A DNA stretch of 64,000 bases, taken from JABMMZ01 sp964505065 (GTDB taxonomy: Bacteria; Bacteroidota; Bacteroidia; NS11-12g; UBA955). The DNA is taken from assembly GCA_964505065.1 (NCBI GenBank), contig CAZDGF010000008.1, positions 4,502 through 68,501 on the forward strand, read 5' to 3'. The translations under genes were made by a program, and so were the position numbers. A model generated the notes under the pieces. It searched no databases and had not been told where the DNA came from. It saw nothing but the letters and a program-made list of their open reading frames with translations. This document shows positions 1-7,825 of this stretch, one piece after another. Position 1 is the first letter of the stretch, and each line of letters begins with the position of its first letter.

Positions 1-1155
1 TGTAATTATAAAAATTGTATAATTAAACTTTGAATGGTAAAATTTATAAGATAATGAACTTATAATACTAATTAAAAATAATATAAGACAAATTTTAGTA
101 AATAAAATATTATTATATTCAACATTCAATACAGTAATAAAATTTTCAATAAAAAAATATAAGAAAATAGACATACATATTGGTCCTAAAATAAACAAAT
201 TTGATTTCAAATTTAAATCAATATTTTTTAATAAAAATACAATTATTCTATTTTTAATTTCTAATATATTGAACTTCTTTGGTTTTTTTAAATTAGGGAG
301 TTTTTTCCATTCATAAATATCATTAAAAACTGGAAAAAATATTAATAAACATAACAAAATTAGCCCAAAACCTAGTAAGGTAAATACTTGTACACATGTT
401 GAACTAAAATTTAAACATAAATAATAAAATTTTTTTGAAGTATAATCGTATGGGATTCCTAATTTTTCAACTGCATTAATATTATTAGAATAAATGACTT
501 TACTTTTGATTCCATTATCTTCACTTCTGTTAATATTAGAAATTACAAAAAATAAAATAATTGCTAAAATATAACATCCTATACTCCATCTACCCATTCT
601 TAAAATAAATGGTTTTACATTATTTAGAGTAGTCATTTTGATATCTAATTTTAATTCTTTTTCGTCAATGTTCTCTTTCTCTTTATATTCAGAATATTTT
701 GGGTCAGTTTTGATAAGATAGAATTTTTCATATAAATTAAAAACTTCTTTTTTGAAATTAGAAAATATAGTAAGAAGAAATGGTATAGTTAAAGCAAAAG
801 CTGCAATTATACCAAATTGAATAAAATTAGTCTTTCTACTAATTTCTGATTGGTAATATACATAATTTTTGATTGAAAATTCACTCGGGTATAATTCTTT
901 ATTATTAAAGATAGCATGAATTACTATTTGAATAATTTCTAATAAATCATGAATACGCAAAGTTAAATACACGAATACTATAGTGGTGATTGTTATAATT
1001 AATATCTGTATTGATTTTTCTAAACCTTTATTGTTAATTTGATTTATATAATTAATCAATCTATTTATTCCATTTATAGAATTTGAGCGACCAACCATAA
1101 AAAAAAGATTATGCAATAGTATCAAACAAGTTATGATTAATATAAGTATTCCCAT
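1..1155 (-). CDS. Multi-pass membrane protein, 3' end cut off by window edge
   Basis: An open frame runs on the minus strand from an ATG at 1155-1153 to base 1 without a stop, giving at least 385 residues. Hydrophobic stretches at about residues 1-20, 45-65, 115-140, 205-225, 265-295, 330-350 and 360-380 predict about seven membrane segments. A charged cytoplasmic-looking loop (residues 150-190) is rich in Lys and Glu. I do not recognise the family. It lies upstream of a small HTH regulator reading the same way, with a gap of about 70 bp. Given the island context it could be a defence effector or a transport protein, but nothing in the sequence decides this. Confidence 0.7.
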   Translation of the reverse strand, partial: MGILILIITCLILLHNLFFMVGRSNSINGINRLINYINQINNKGLEKSIQILIITITTIVFVYLTLRIHDLLEIIQIVIHAIFNNKELYPSEFSIKNYVYYQSEISRKTNFIQFGIIAAFALTIPFLLTIFSNFKKEVFNLYEKFYLIKTDPKYSEYKEKENIDEKELKLDIKMTTLNNVKPFILRMGRWSIGCYILAIILFFVISNINRSEDNGIKSKVIYSNNINAVEKLGIPYDYTSKKFYYLCLNFSSTCVQVFTLLGFGLILLCLLIFFPVFNDIYEWKKLPNLKKPKKFNILEIKNRIIVFLLKNIDLNLKSNLFILGPICMSIFLYFFIENFITVLNVEYNNILFTKICLILFLISIISSLSYKFYHSKFNYTIFIIT

Positions 1156-1223
1156 ATTTCAAATTTAAGTATATTCAGTTTATTTATTATAAATAAACTA
1201 TTTTTTAATAAAAGTGTGTTTAA

Positions 1224-1478
1224 TTACAACCCCTTAAAAAACTCTTCTAAACTTATCTTATGTATATCTAATATCTTAATCAATGTTTCCATAGTAATGT
1301 TACTGCCTTTTTCTATTCGCCAGTAATGAACTCTTGATAATGAATGTTCATAGCTAAAGGTTTCACTGGATGTAAAACCTGCACTTATTCTTAATTCTTT
1401 AATCTTTTGAGATATTTTTAATATGCGTTTATCAAGCTCTTGTATGCTTGATTTTGCCTTTGGTTTTTTGCTTTCCAT
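1224..1478 (-). CDS. Small XRE-type HTH regulator
   Basis: An 84-residue protein made almost entirely of a Cro/CI-type helix-turn-helix. After a Lys-rich N-terminus, residues 20-45 (KISQKIKELRISAGF followed by a turn and SLSRVHYWRIEKG) fit helices 1-3, and TMETLIKILDIHKISLEEFF fits helices 4-5. It is shorter than full repressors and has no effector domain. Such minimal XRE proteins are common on Bacteroidota mobile elements as element regulators. It is transcribed divergently from the YccF gene at 1578, so the 100 bp between them may be its operator region; this is inference. Confidence 0.8.
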   Translation of the reverse strand: MESKKPKAKSSIQELDKRILKISQKIKELRISAGFTSSETFSYEHSLSRVHYWRIEKGSNITMETLIKILDIHKISLEEFFKGL

Positions 1479-1542
1479 AAGACAAGCAATTTCAATGATA
1501 TATACATTTTAAATAACAACATAAATATAAACTACTTTTATG

Positions 1543-1572
1543 TTGATTTTGTAATTTTCTTTTTTATATTTG
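1543..1572 (+). promoter_or_regulatory. Bacteroidota-type promoter for the YccF gene
   Basis: TTG at 1543-1545 and TATATTTG (1565-1572, consensus TAnnTTTG) are separated by exactly 19 bases, the normal spacing for the primary Bacteroidota sigma factor. The -7 element ends only five bases before the ATG at 1578, so the transcript would be leaderless or nearly so. Confidence 0.55.
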
Positions 1573-1577
1573 CCCCC

Positions 1578-2039
1578 ATGAGAACTTTAGGAAATATAAT
1601 ATGGCACTTTCCATTCTTTGGCTTTGTGTCTGCAATTTGTACCTATATATTAGGTGCAATTCTAACAGCAACAGTCGTTGCTTCACCCATAGGACTTGGT
1701 CTTATGGAATTTGGTAAATTTCAATTTACACCCTTTGGACATGCAATGGTTAGTAAATCTAAATTGGCAGGGGAAGCTCCAAATAAGCTTTGGAGTACCT
1801 ATTCCACCATTGTACGCATTATCTACTTTCCCTTTGGCTTGTTTCTAACCATTATTGGTGTATTTCAAGTCGTAGGACTCTTTATCAGTATTATAGGCAT
1901 ACCCATAGCACTCGTACTGGCTAAATCACTGGGGACATACTTTAACCCCATTAACAAAGTCTGCGTACATTCTGCGGTAACAGACGAACTGGAGAGAAGA
2001 AAAGCACAAGCACAAATCGACAAACATTTAAATAAATAA
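1578..2039 (+). CDS. YccF-like inner membrane protein
   Basis: A 153-residue protein that matches the YccF family. The N-terminus (GNIIWHFPFFGFVSAICTY) and the segment VVASPIGLGLMEFGKFQFTPFG are characteristic, and a second copy of the YccF-type hydrophobic repeat follows at about residues 80-120 with the pattern IIRIIYFPFGLFLTIIGVF and GIPIALVLAKSLGTYFNP. About four membrane segments are predicted. The tail is charged and lies outside the membrane. The function of YccF is not established. It heads a run of three same-strand genes (the others being two lipoproteins) with gaps of 5 and 11 bp, so it is probably co-transcribed with them. The start is supported by the promoter directly upstream. 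Confidence 0.85.
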   Translation: MRTLGNIIWHFPFFGFVSAICTYILGAILTATVVASPIGLGLMEFGKFQFTPFGHAMVSKSKLAGEAPNKLWSTYSTIVRIIYFPFGLFLTIIGVFQVVGLFISIIGIPIALVLAKSLGTYFNPINKVCVHSAVTDELERRKAQAQIDKHLNK

Positions 2040-2044
2040 ACAAT

Positions 2045-2404
2045 ATGAAAAAAGCAACAATCGTTTTTACGCTCATACTATGTATGAGTAGCTGTGGAGT
2101 ACACCAAGCAACTTCACTTAATCACAATGGCACAACTACCACTGTTGAATTATCTAAAAAGAACTTTACCATCATAGAAAAGGTCAGTGGAACGTCCAGT
2201 GCTACCTATATATTGGGATTTGGTGGGTTATATAACAAATCATTGGTTGGGAAAGCAAAAGAAGCAATGTATACCAAAGCTAATTTAACTGGTACATCAA
2301 GAGCCATCATAAACCAAACAACAGAAGAGCATTTTAGCTATATTGGGTTATATGTAAGTAAGACAGTAACAGTTAGTGGGTATGTGGTTGAATTTACACA
2401 ATAA
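2045..2404 (+). CDS. Small lipoprotein, DUF6567-like
   Basis: A 119-residue exported protein with a lipobox: the first 17 residues are a hydrophobic signal ending in MSSCG, so the mature form would begin at Cys17. The body is compact and beta-rich, with GFGGLYNKSLVGKAKEAMY at about residues 59-77 and SRAIINQTTEEHFSYIG further on, a pattern I associate with the DUF6567 family of Bacteroidota lipoproteins. No catalytic residues are visible. It follows the YccF gene by 5 bp. The family assignment is from memory of the pattern; the lipoprotein call is firm. Confidence 0.7.
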   Translation: MKKATIVFTLILCMSSCGVHQATSLNHNGTTTTVELSKKNFTIIEKVSGTSSATYILGFGGLYNKSLVGKAKEAMYTKANLTGTSRAIINQTTEEHFSYIGLYVSKTVTVSGYVVEFTQ

Positions 2405-2415
2405 AATATAAATGT

Positions 2416-3000
2416 ATGAGAGCAGTAATAACTATATCAATAAGCGTCCTATTATTCTTTATCATAGGGTGTAATAAATCAAGTGTCAGTCCAAATTCAA
2501 GTTATGTTTTTAATCCATTAGCAGGGAACTGGTTTTTAGATTCTGCAAATTATCTATTTAATGATACTCAAACGTATAAACGTCCCAAATCAGTTATTTT
2601 TAATGAATTTCATGATAGCGAAGTGTTATGTCATACTGGTGGTATCATTATATTAAAAAGTACGTTAAAAGAAGAGTGGCGAGAAAATACATATACCATT
2701 CAATTCTCTAATAATACTGGTAATACCATTAGAGAAGGAACAATGGTAGCGGTGGACTCATTAAAATCAGTACAAAATTGTCATTTCTATACCGACACAA
2801 CGCAAAAAACATTTACTGAACCCTTTAATTATTCTTATACCGATACAACGGTAATCTTTCCATTTTACAATGGTTTTTACACCCCTTTAAAAACCGAAAC
2901 ATGGAAAATAAAATCAATATCAAATAATGCTTTGATAATTAAGTCCACTGTCTATTATAGTGGGTATGAAATAAAGAGAACGCTGTATTTGAGTAAGTAA
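2416..3000 (+). CDS. Hypothetical lipoprotein
   Basis: A 194-residue protein with a signal peptide and lipobox FFIIGCNKSS (lipidated Cys at residue 19). The mature part contains NPLAGNWFLDSANYLF and later TETWKIKSISNNALIIKS, resembling the N- and C-terminal strands of lipocalin-like surface proteins, where a Trp in the first strand is conserved. There is no enzyme motif. It is the last gene of the YccF-lipoprotein run and is followed by a strong terminator hairpin. Function unknown. Confidence 0.7.
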   Translation: MRAVITISISVLLFFIIGCNKSSVSPNSSYVFNPLAGNWFLDSANYLFNDTQTYKRPKSVIFNEFHDSEVLCHTGGIIILKSTLKEEWRENTYTIQFSNNTGNTIREGTMVAVDSLKSVQNCHFYTDTTQKTFTEPFNYSYTDTTVIFPFYNGFYTPLKTETWKIKSISNNALIIKSTVYYSGYEIKRTLYLSK

Positions 3001-3021
3001 ATATAATTACGCTATAAGTTT

Positions 3022-3050
3022 AAGAAAAGCAACCATTGGTTGCTTTTCTT
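3022..3050 (+). terminator. Terminator after lipoprotein operon
   Basis: A perfect 13-bp inverted repeat (AAGAAAAGCAACC, 3-base loop ATT, then its complement at 3038-3050), T-rich on its 3' arm, lies 21 bases after the stop of the last gene in the run. Confidence 0.85.
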
Positions 3051-3146
3051 ATTTAGAAACCGAGCATAAAGCTCAATGCAATAAAAAAGGCAAAAGAAGA
3101 AGAATAGACAGAAACAGGGACTTAGCCAATGAATAGTACCGAAGCC

Positions 3147-3314
3147 TTTATGTGTTTAAGCCTTAATGAGTGGCTATTAGCTCCCAGGCAATAGCAGAGA
3201 AGCAAATAGTACGAAATTATGCTTAAAGTCATAACACTACTCAAAAACCGAACAAAGTCTATAAAATCTACTCAATCAATTTAAGTAAATTGGCGAGTAG
3301 TTTTGTAGTGTTTG
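3147..3314 (+). ncRNA. Structured RNA element, copy 1
   Basis: This gene-free stretch shares long blocks with 5971-6124 and folds well. TTTAAGC (3155-3161) pairs with GCTTAAA (3221-3227). Inside it, copy 1 forms GCTATT/AATAGC around a loop containing AGCTCCC. A long 3' hairpin pairs CAAA (3253-3256) with TTTG (3311-3314), CTATAAAA (3259-3266) with TTTTGTAG (3301-3308), CTACTC with GAGTAG, and CAATTT with AAATTG around an AAGT loop. One pair is U-G on the plus strand and would be A-C on the minus strand, which favours plus-strand transcription. I know no named family with this sequence. The unpaired sequence just outside both copies differs. Confidence 0.65.
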
Positions 3315-3341
3315 TGAAGGGCTAATAAAAAAGGACTGATA

Positions 3342-3665
3342 TTACATCAATCCTTGTAAAGCAATTAGGGTTTTAACTTCTGACATTGGCATTTCTTCAA
3401 AATGCTCATCTCTCTCTACTGAAGAATCAAAAATAGGATGTTTTAATTCTTCAATCTCATCAAGATTAAAATACCCATACTCATCAACACCAAGTCCTGT
3501 AACATAGCCAAAGAAATTTCTTTCAACTGGGTAGTATGCAATCGCGTACCATGTTGCGCTATTGCTTGGTAAAAAAAACTTAGCTACACAAACAGGATTT
3601 GTTTCTTCTTCCTGCCTTCCTATGGCTTTAAATCTAGCCAATAATTCATCATTTAATAAACTCAT
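3342..3665 (-). CDS. DUF2958 domain protein
   Basis: A 107-residue protein covering the whole DUF2958 domain. Diagnostic parts are VCVAKFFLPSNSATWYAIAY (about residues 25-44), the FFGYVTGLGVDEYGYFNLDE block (51-70) and VERDEHFEEMPMSEV near the end (83-97). Members are found on plasmids, integrative elements and phages of many phyla, often near DNA-processing genes; their biochemical role is unknown. It stands alone between structured RNA copy 1 and the ImmA gene, reads leftwards, and ends 28 bp from the RNA element. Confidence 0.85.
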   Translation of the reverse strand: MSLLNDELLARFKAIGRQEEETNPVCVAKFFLPSNSATWYAIAYYPVERNFFGYVTGLGVDEYGYFNLDEIEELKHPIFDSSVERDEHFEEMPMSEVKTLIALQGLM

Positions 3666-3746
3666 ATTTTTATACTATTTGGGAATAGTATAGCATGGAA
3701 TTTAAAGAAAATAAATTAAGGATTGGATATGTGGAGTATTTTTTAA

Positions 3747-4646
3747 TTATACTTTAACTGATTTATTAGTAATAATTATTGTATTTTTTGAACTTTTCTT
3801 TTCACCATGAGGAAATAAAAAAACAAATGCGTTATAACCATTACAAAAATAATGATAATTAAAATCAACCTCTCCATTTAAGGTTATAATGGTAAGCGTA
3901 GCATCTACTTTATATTTTCTTCTATGATAATACAATGGAACAAAATTCCATTTATATCCAAATTCATTAGGTAAAATTAATTCTCCAAAAGTTTTTAGAA
4001 ATTTTTTTGATTCAAACTTATCTCTAAGGAAACAAATAGGAATTGTACCCTCAGGTGAGATATTTTCTAAAACAATTAAAGCACATCTATTTTTAGAAAA
4101 TTCAACATAACGTCTTAGCGTTGCGTGAATAGAAGCTCCAAAATGTTTAGCTAATTGCATTGAAGTATTAATACTTAAATCATACTTATTTAATTCATCA
4201 ATAAATCTATCATGTTGGAAAAGGGTAGCAGACGCAAAAAAATTTGCTTCTGATTCAAATTCTTCATTTGTCTTCTCTCCAAGAGAGGTGTCATCATCTT
4301 CTAAAAATGTATGAATATTTTTCTGCCATGGCAATACATCATGTCCTACTTCATGGAGCTTAACAAAGCTCCGCCTAGTTTCCATTTGTGATAAGTCTAA
4401 ATATATTGTTTTTCGACTTCTATCTAATAACCCCCTAACTTTAGATAACGCTCTTTTTAAAATATCTGACCCTTTCTCAAGATAATTTTCATGTATTTGT
4501 GATATGTCAATATCTTCTCGAACTATTAACTCACTATACTCAATTATTTTATTAATTGGTGTTGGGAAAATATCTATGCTTTTACTGTTTCTTAAAATAT
4601 CTAATGATATTTTCTCAATATCTTTTTTAGTATGATTTTCAATCAT
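3747..4646 (-). CDS. ImmA/IrrE family metallo-endopeptidase
   Basis: A 299-residue predicted zinc protease of the ImmA/IrrE (COG2856) family. The zinc motif HEVGH is at residues 98-102 and the third ligand is expected in ESEANFFAS (about residue 133). The N-terminal 90 residues form the usual helical lead-in, and residues 180-290 form a beta-rich C-terminal domain containing GYNAFVFLFPHGE. ImmA-type proteases cleave a partner XRE repressor and so release mobile-element or stress genes. The neighbouring HTH gene overlaps its start by 8 bp, which strongly suggests such a pair. The pair is divergent from the small genes at 5123-5766, which are the likely targets; this is inference. Confidence 0.9.
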   Translation of the reverse strand: MIENHTKKDIEKISLDILRNSKSIDIFPTPINKIIEYSELIVREDIDISQIHENYLEKGSDILKRALSKVRGLLDRSRKTIYLDLSQMETRRSFVKLHEVGHDVLPWQKNIHTFLEDDDTSLGEKTNEEFESEANFFASATLFQHDRFIDELNKYDLSINTSMQLAKHFGASIHATLRRYVEFSKNRCALIVLENISPEGTIPICFLRDKFESKKFLKTFGELILPNEFGYKWNFVPLYYHRRKYKVDATLTIITLNGEVDFNYHYFCNGYNAFVFLFPHGEKKSSKNTIIITNKSVKV

Positions 4647-4977
4647 TTTTCTTGTGGCGTAAAAAACGTAAATAATCTAATAAAGCATCTTCTTCATCAT
4701 TTGAAAGTTGTTCTGCCGATAAAGCTATTGTATTTAATAATTTGCTCTTTTGAGGAGTATGTTTTTCAATTATACCAGATGCTCCTAATAATGTATCAAG
4801 ATTAATGTTATAAATTGAAGATAATTTATACAATACATTAGCAGATGGTTTCTTGATTTTATTGTTTTCTAATTGGCTCAAGTAAGCATTTGAAATTCCT
4901 GTAGCCTCCTCAACTTGTCTTAAAGTCAGAGGTATTAATTCTCTGGATTCTTTTAAAGTTTTGCCCAATGATTTCAT
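4639..4977 (-). CDS. XRE-family repressor paired with ImmA
   Basis: I place the start at the ATG at 4977-4975 (MKSLGKTLKESRE), giving 112 residues, because the longer frame upstream to 5094 is not protein-like and would run into the divergent promoter region. Residues 4-60 form a classic Cro/CI HTH: LTLRQVEEATGISNAYLSQL then PSANVLYKLSSIYNINLDTL. The C-terminal 50 residues include ALSAEQLSNDEEDALLDYLR, typical of repressors cleaved by ImmA proteases. Translation is coupled with the downstream protease gene through an 8-bp overlap. It probably represses the divergent small genes and its own promoter in 4978-5122. Confidence 0.85.
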   Translation of the reverse strand: MKSLGKTLKESRELIPLTLRQVEEATGISNAYLSQLENNKIKKPSANVLYKLSSIYNINLDTLLGASGIIEKHTPQKSKLLNTIALSAEQLSNDEEDALLDYLRFLRHKKND

Positions 4978-5122
4978 AATATTATTGTGGTATTCTGCAA
5001 ATATAACAACAAGTTCTAAACAAGCAAATCTAAATAGTTGATAACTTAATTTAATTTTGCTTGATAAATTTAGATTATAGTTTTTATTTTGCAATATATT
5101 TTATGGAAAGGAGGTGGTAAAA

Positions 5123-5293
5123 ATGGCAAGAAATGGAAAAGTTGGAGACGGACATCGTAATGGTGCAGTAAAAGAAAGGTCACAAACTTTTAACCCAAAA
5201 ACTGAACAATGGGTTAAGAGAGACACCAGTAATGGTCAGTGGATTGATGTAAATAAAAACGGAAAACCACATAAAGGTGTAACAAAAGAGTAA
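5123..5293 (+). CDS. Conserved small protein (MARNGKVGDG type)
   Basis: A 56-residue gene too short for routine ORF calling. Its ATG at 5123 is preceded by AAGGAGGTGG (5108-5117), an unusually perfect Shine-Dalgarno for this phylum, where most genes lack one. The protein is basic and polar, with GKVGDGHRNGAVKERSQ followed by NPKTEQWVKRDTSNGQW and a tail PHKGVTKE. I recall short proteins of this type in many bacteria, apparently without assigned function. It is divergent from the HTH/ImmA pair and is the first of three small genes. The strong ribosome site suggests high expression once derepressed. Confidence 0.75.
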   Translation: MARNGKVGDGHRNGAVKERSQTFNPKTEQWVKRDTSNGQWIDVNKNGKPHKGVTKE

Positions 5294-5370
5294 TTGAAGT
5301 TACAAAGCCAAAAATTCAATGGCTTGGTGTTTGAGTTGTTAAAATAAAGTATTAATAATTGATAATCGTC

Positions 5371-5508
5371 ATGTATGAAAAAGCAACAATTTGTGCTAAA
5401 AATAATTGCGTAACTGTTTATGGTAAACAAGCAAAACTTGTAAATACTATGACAACAGTTGCTTCTCTAATTATTTTATGTGCAGCACTTTATAAAGTGT
5501 TAAAGTAA
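5371..5508 (+). CDS. Small single-pass membrane protein
   Basis: A 45-residue frame beginning MYEKATICAKNNCVTVYGKQ with one predicted membrane helix at residues 27-42 (MTTVASLIILCAALYKVL). The N-terminal half has two Cys residues. It sits 77 bp after the first small gene and 84 bp before the third, on the same strand, so an operon is likely. Size and architecture resemble toxic or regulatory small membrane proteins, but no family is recognised. Support comes from context and composition only. Confidence 0.45.
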   Translation: MYEKATICAKNNCVTVYGKQAKLVNTMTTVASLIILCAALYKVLK

Positions 5509-5592
5509 CAAAAATAATGCAATAGACCATTAAAAAGTTAAGTCTATGAGGTACTAACCCTATGTTAGGAATTTTAAACAAAAATATATTAT

Positions 5593-5766
5593 ATGAGTAC
5601 AAGAGTACCGTTAGGAACGAAAGCCAAAACTGGAGAAAAGTGTCCTGAAAGCGGTGTATGGAAAGTAGATGGCACACATTCTACAACTGCACCAATTGCA
5701 AAAGGAAACACTATGCCTCCTTACGATGGCAAGGGCGTTACATGGATTTTATCAATGTATGCTTAA
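5593..5766 (+). CDS. Conserved small protein, YjzC-like
   Basis: A 57-residue protein starting MSTRVPLGTKAKTGEKCPES and continuing with GVWKVDG, TTAPIAKGNTMPPYDGKGVTW. The Pro-Gly-Thr-Lys lead, a single Cys, then GVWK and a Pro-Pro motif are reminiscent of the YjzC family of small soluble proteins, whose role is unknown. It is the third small gene divergent from the HTH/ImmA pair and is followed within 4 bp by a strong terminator, which supports it as a real 3' gene of an operon. Confidence 0.75.
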   Translation: MSTRVPLGTKAKTGEKCPESGVWKVDGTHSTTAPIAKGNTMPPYDGKGVTWILSMYA

Positions 5767-5769
5767 TTT

Positions 5770-5800
5770 AAAAAGGGTTGGAAAATATCCAACCCTTTTT
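5770..5800 (+). terminator. Terminator of the small-gene operon
   Basis: A perfect 12-bp stem (AAAAAGGGTTGG with its complement at 5789-5800, 7-base loop) ends in a T tract four bases after the stop codon of the third small gene. Confidence 0.85.
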
Positions 5801-5970
5801 CCTTTTTAACTCAAAAAACCTCAACTGTTCATTATTACTATGGGTAATTTACCAATGATGATAATACTTTTATAATATATATTTTAATATATATAATTAA
5901 TTATTGTATGCATTAAAGTTATTAAATTAAGAAAAGACACCAACCAATTATCTAGTTAATAACACCAAAT

Positions 5971-6124
5971 CCTATATGTGTTTAAGCCTTAAAAAGGGTC
6001 TATAAGCTCCCGAGCGAATAAACCGAAATTATGCTTAAAGTCAAAAATTATTAAAAACCGAGCAAAGTCTATAAAATCTACGTAGTCAATTTAAGTAAAT
6101 TGGCGAGTAGTTTTGTAGTGTTTG
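5971..6124 (+). ncRNA. Structured RNA element, copy 2
   Basis: Direct-orientation homologue of 3147-3314. Shared blocks include TATGTGTTTAAGCCTTA, AAATTATGCTTAAAGTCA, AGTCTATAAAATCTAC and the terminal part TCAATTTAAGTAAATTGGCG through TTTG at 6124. The TTTAAGC/GCTTAAA helix is at 5981-5987 and 6033-6039. The inner arm differs in sequence from copy 1 yet still pairs (GGT/ACC and TAT/ATA around a loop with AGCTCCC), which is what a conserved fold would show. The remainder of the gap (6125-6358) is AT-rich and I see no other feature in it. Confidence 0.65.
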
Positions 6125-6358
6125 GGATGGCAAATTAAAAAATTCGATTAATTACAACTACTTAATTATCAATTTTATGTACCACGAAAATACTTTTTAC
6201 GATGTTTTCAACCTTAAAATGTTAATTAAATATTTGTGAATAATTAATAATTAAATTAATATTGCATTAATTAATATTAAAAATTTAATACGTAAGTATT
6301 CATATTGAATTGAATATCAAACTAATAAAGACTTATCAGAAATAATTATCTAAAATTT

Positions 6359-6889
6359 ATGGAAAATGAAATCCAAGCGTACATTAAAGCATTAAATAAC
6401 TTGGCTAATAATGATGACGGAATGGTTTTTGACAACAAAGGCAGCGAACATGCAAGCGCAGTTATGGGAACAATCTTTAAGCATGCACAAGAATATGTTT
6501 ACATTTATGCCAACGACATGAATGGTGATATTTCAAAAGATCATTATTATTTAGATGAATTAAGAGGATTTCTTGAAAGAAATGGTAAAATTAGAATATT
6601 TTTAGATTCATTATCAAATTTTGATAATTCAGAATTATTAAACCCCTCAATTACATTGCTTCGTAATTATAAAAATAATAATGCTGTAGAAGTAAAAGAA
6701 GTTACAGAAAATTTTAAAAATGAAATGATTTCAATTGCAAAGAAAAAAACACTTTATCACTTTGCAATTGCAGATAATAAAATGGTTCGAATTGAGGAAG
6801 ATAATATAACACATAAAGCTCCATTTTGTAGTTTTAATCATCCAGATTATGCATTAAAATTGAGAACTATTTTTGATTCCAATTTTTAA
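6359..6889 (+). CDS. Putative PLD-like protein, possible defence component
   Basis: A 176-residue soluble protein. Residues 27-90 (DNKGSEHASAVMGTIFKHAQ, then VYIYANDMNGDIS, then FLERNGKIRIFLDSL) and the C-terminal HFAIADNKMVRIEEDN with CSFNHPDYALKLRTIFDSNF resemble half of a phospholipase-D-like fold, where a single domain ends in a strand-His motif followed by Phe-Asn. A full HxKx4D motif is not present, so a catalytic role is doubtful. I recall similar short proteins near other defence genes. It is followed after 17 bp by a membrane protein on the same strand, so the two probably form one unit. Confidence 0.5.
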   Translation: MENEIQAYIKALNNLANNDDGMVFDNKGSEHASAVMGTIFKHAQEYVYIYANDMNGDISKDHYYLDELRGFLERNGKIRIFLDSLSNFDNSELLNPSITLLRNYKNNNAVEVKEVTENFKNEMISIAKKKTLYHFAIADNKMVRIEEDNITHKAPFCSFNHPDYALKLRTIFDSNF

Positions 6890-6906
6890 TTCTCACATAA
6901 TATAAA

Positions 6907-7821
6907 TTGGAACCGCAGATAAATTTATCAGACCTAAATTCATATCTTGAATTATTAATAGGATTTACTTTTGCTTACGCAGGATTTGATGGTTTCAAAA
7001 AATACATAAATGGAATATCTGCTAGAGGTTTTTCATTGCAAATTAAAAGTTTTAAAAAAACATTAGAAGAAAAAAATGATAAATTTATAGTTATTAAAAA
7101 CTCTGAAAATTTTATTTTAAAGAAGAATAGTGATTTCACTTTATTAGAAGAACAATTTAATAATATATCGAATGAGATATTAAATATCTACAATGGAACT
7201 CATTTTCAATCTATGTTTTATTTAACAGGGCTATTTTATTTATTCTATATTATTTTAGTAGTATTCCAAGGTGTGATAAGTTATAAAATAATTTACCCTG
7301 TATTATTAATTCTTTCTTTAGCAATAATTATTTTTCATATAAGGGTTATATATCATATTTTTAGCCGTGTTAAAAACTTAAATAATATAAAAGATTCTAA
7401 ATTATTAAGTTCGCATTTAACCATTAGGAGATTTATTTATTTCTCTATTGCGACTTTTTTTATTTTTGGTTTATTTGTAGCTGGTAATTTAAAAGATGAC
7501 ACAATAAATAATTTTTTTTCATGTACCGATTTCATTGATTTAAAGTATAATTCAATTACTTTTCTATACATAAATAACAAAGCATGTATAAAGGTTTTAG
7601 TGCTTTTAAGTGTAATCTCCGTACCCTTTTTACCTTATCTATTTTATTATTTAAGAGATAGAAAATTTATAATGCCGCTAAATTTAAAACTGAAAGAAGT
7701 ATCAGATAAATTAAAGGGATTAATAGCTGAAATGGATGCTACTTATGAGATGTTAGATACGAACAATAACCTAAGTGAAATTAAACCAGAAAAAAAGTCT
7801 GGCGAATCATCGCCAAACTAG
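6907..7821 (+). CDS. Multi-pass membrane protein, partner of upstream gene
   Basis: A 304-residue protein whose only plausible start near the frame opening is TTG at 6907; an in-frame TAA lies just upstream at 6898 and the first ATG is about 100 codons in. Membrane segments are predicted near residues 12-28, 103-123, 128-150, 176-196 and 228-250. A charged region at residues 40-95 and a C-terminal coiled-coil-like stretch (KLKEVSDKLKGLIAEMD) are cytoplasmic. The family is not recognised. Pairing of a soluble sensor-like protein with a membrane protein resembles many abortive-infection systems, but that is inference. Confidence 0.65.
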   Translation: MEPQINLSDLNSYLELLIGFTFAYAGFDGFKKYINGISARGFSLQIKSFKKTLEEKNDKFIVIKNSENFILKKNSDFTLLEEQFNNISNEILNIYNGTHFQSMFYLTGLFYLFYIILVVFQGVISYKIIYPVLLILSLAIIIFHIRVIYHIFSRVKNLNNIKDSKLLSSHLTIRRFIYFSIATFFIFGLFVAGNLKDDTINNFFSCTDFIDLKYNSITFLYINNKACIKVLVLLSVISVPFLPYLFYYLRDRKFIMPLNLKLKEVSDKLKGLIAEMDATYEMLDTNNNLSEIKPEKKSGESSPN

Positions 7822-7825
7822 TTTT

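Noticed and set aside
5236..5677. Minus-strand ORFs of 64 and 68 codons
   Set aside because: They are antisense to the three small plus-strand genes, which have a strong ribosome site, protein-like sequences and a terminator.
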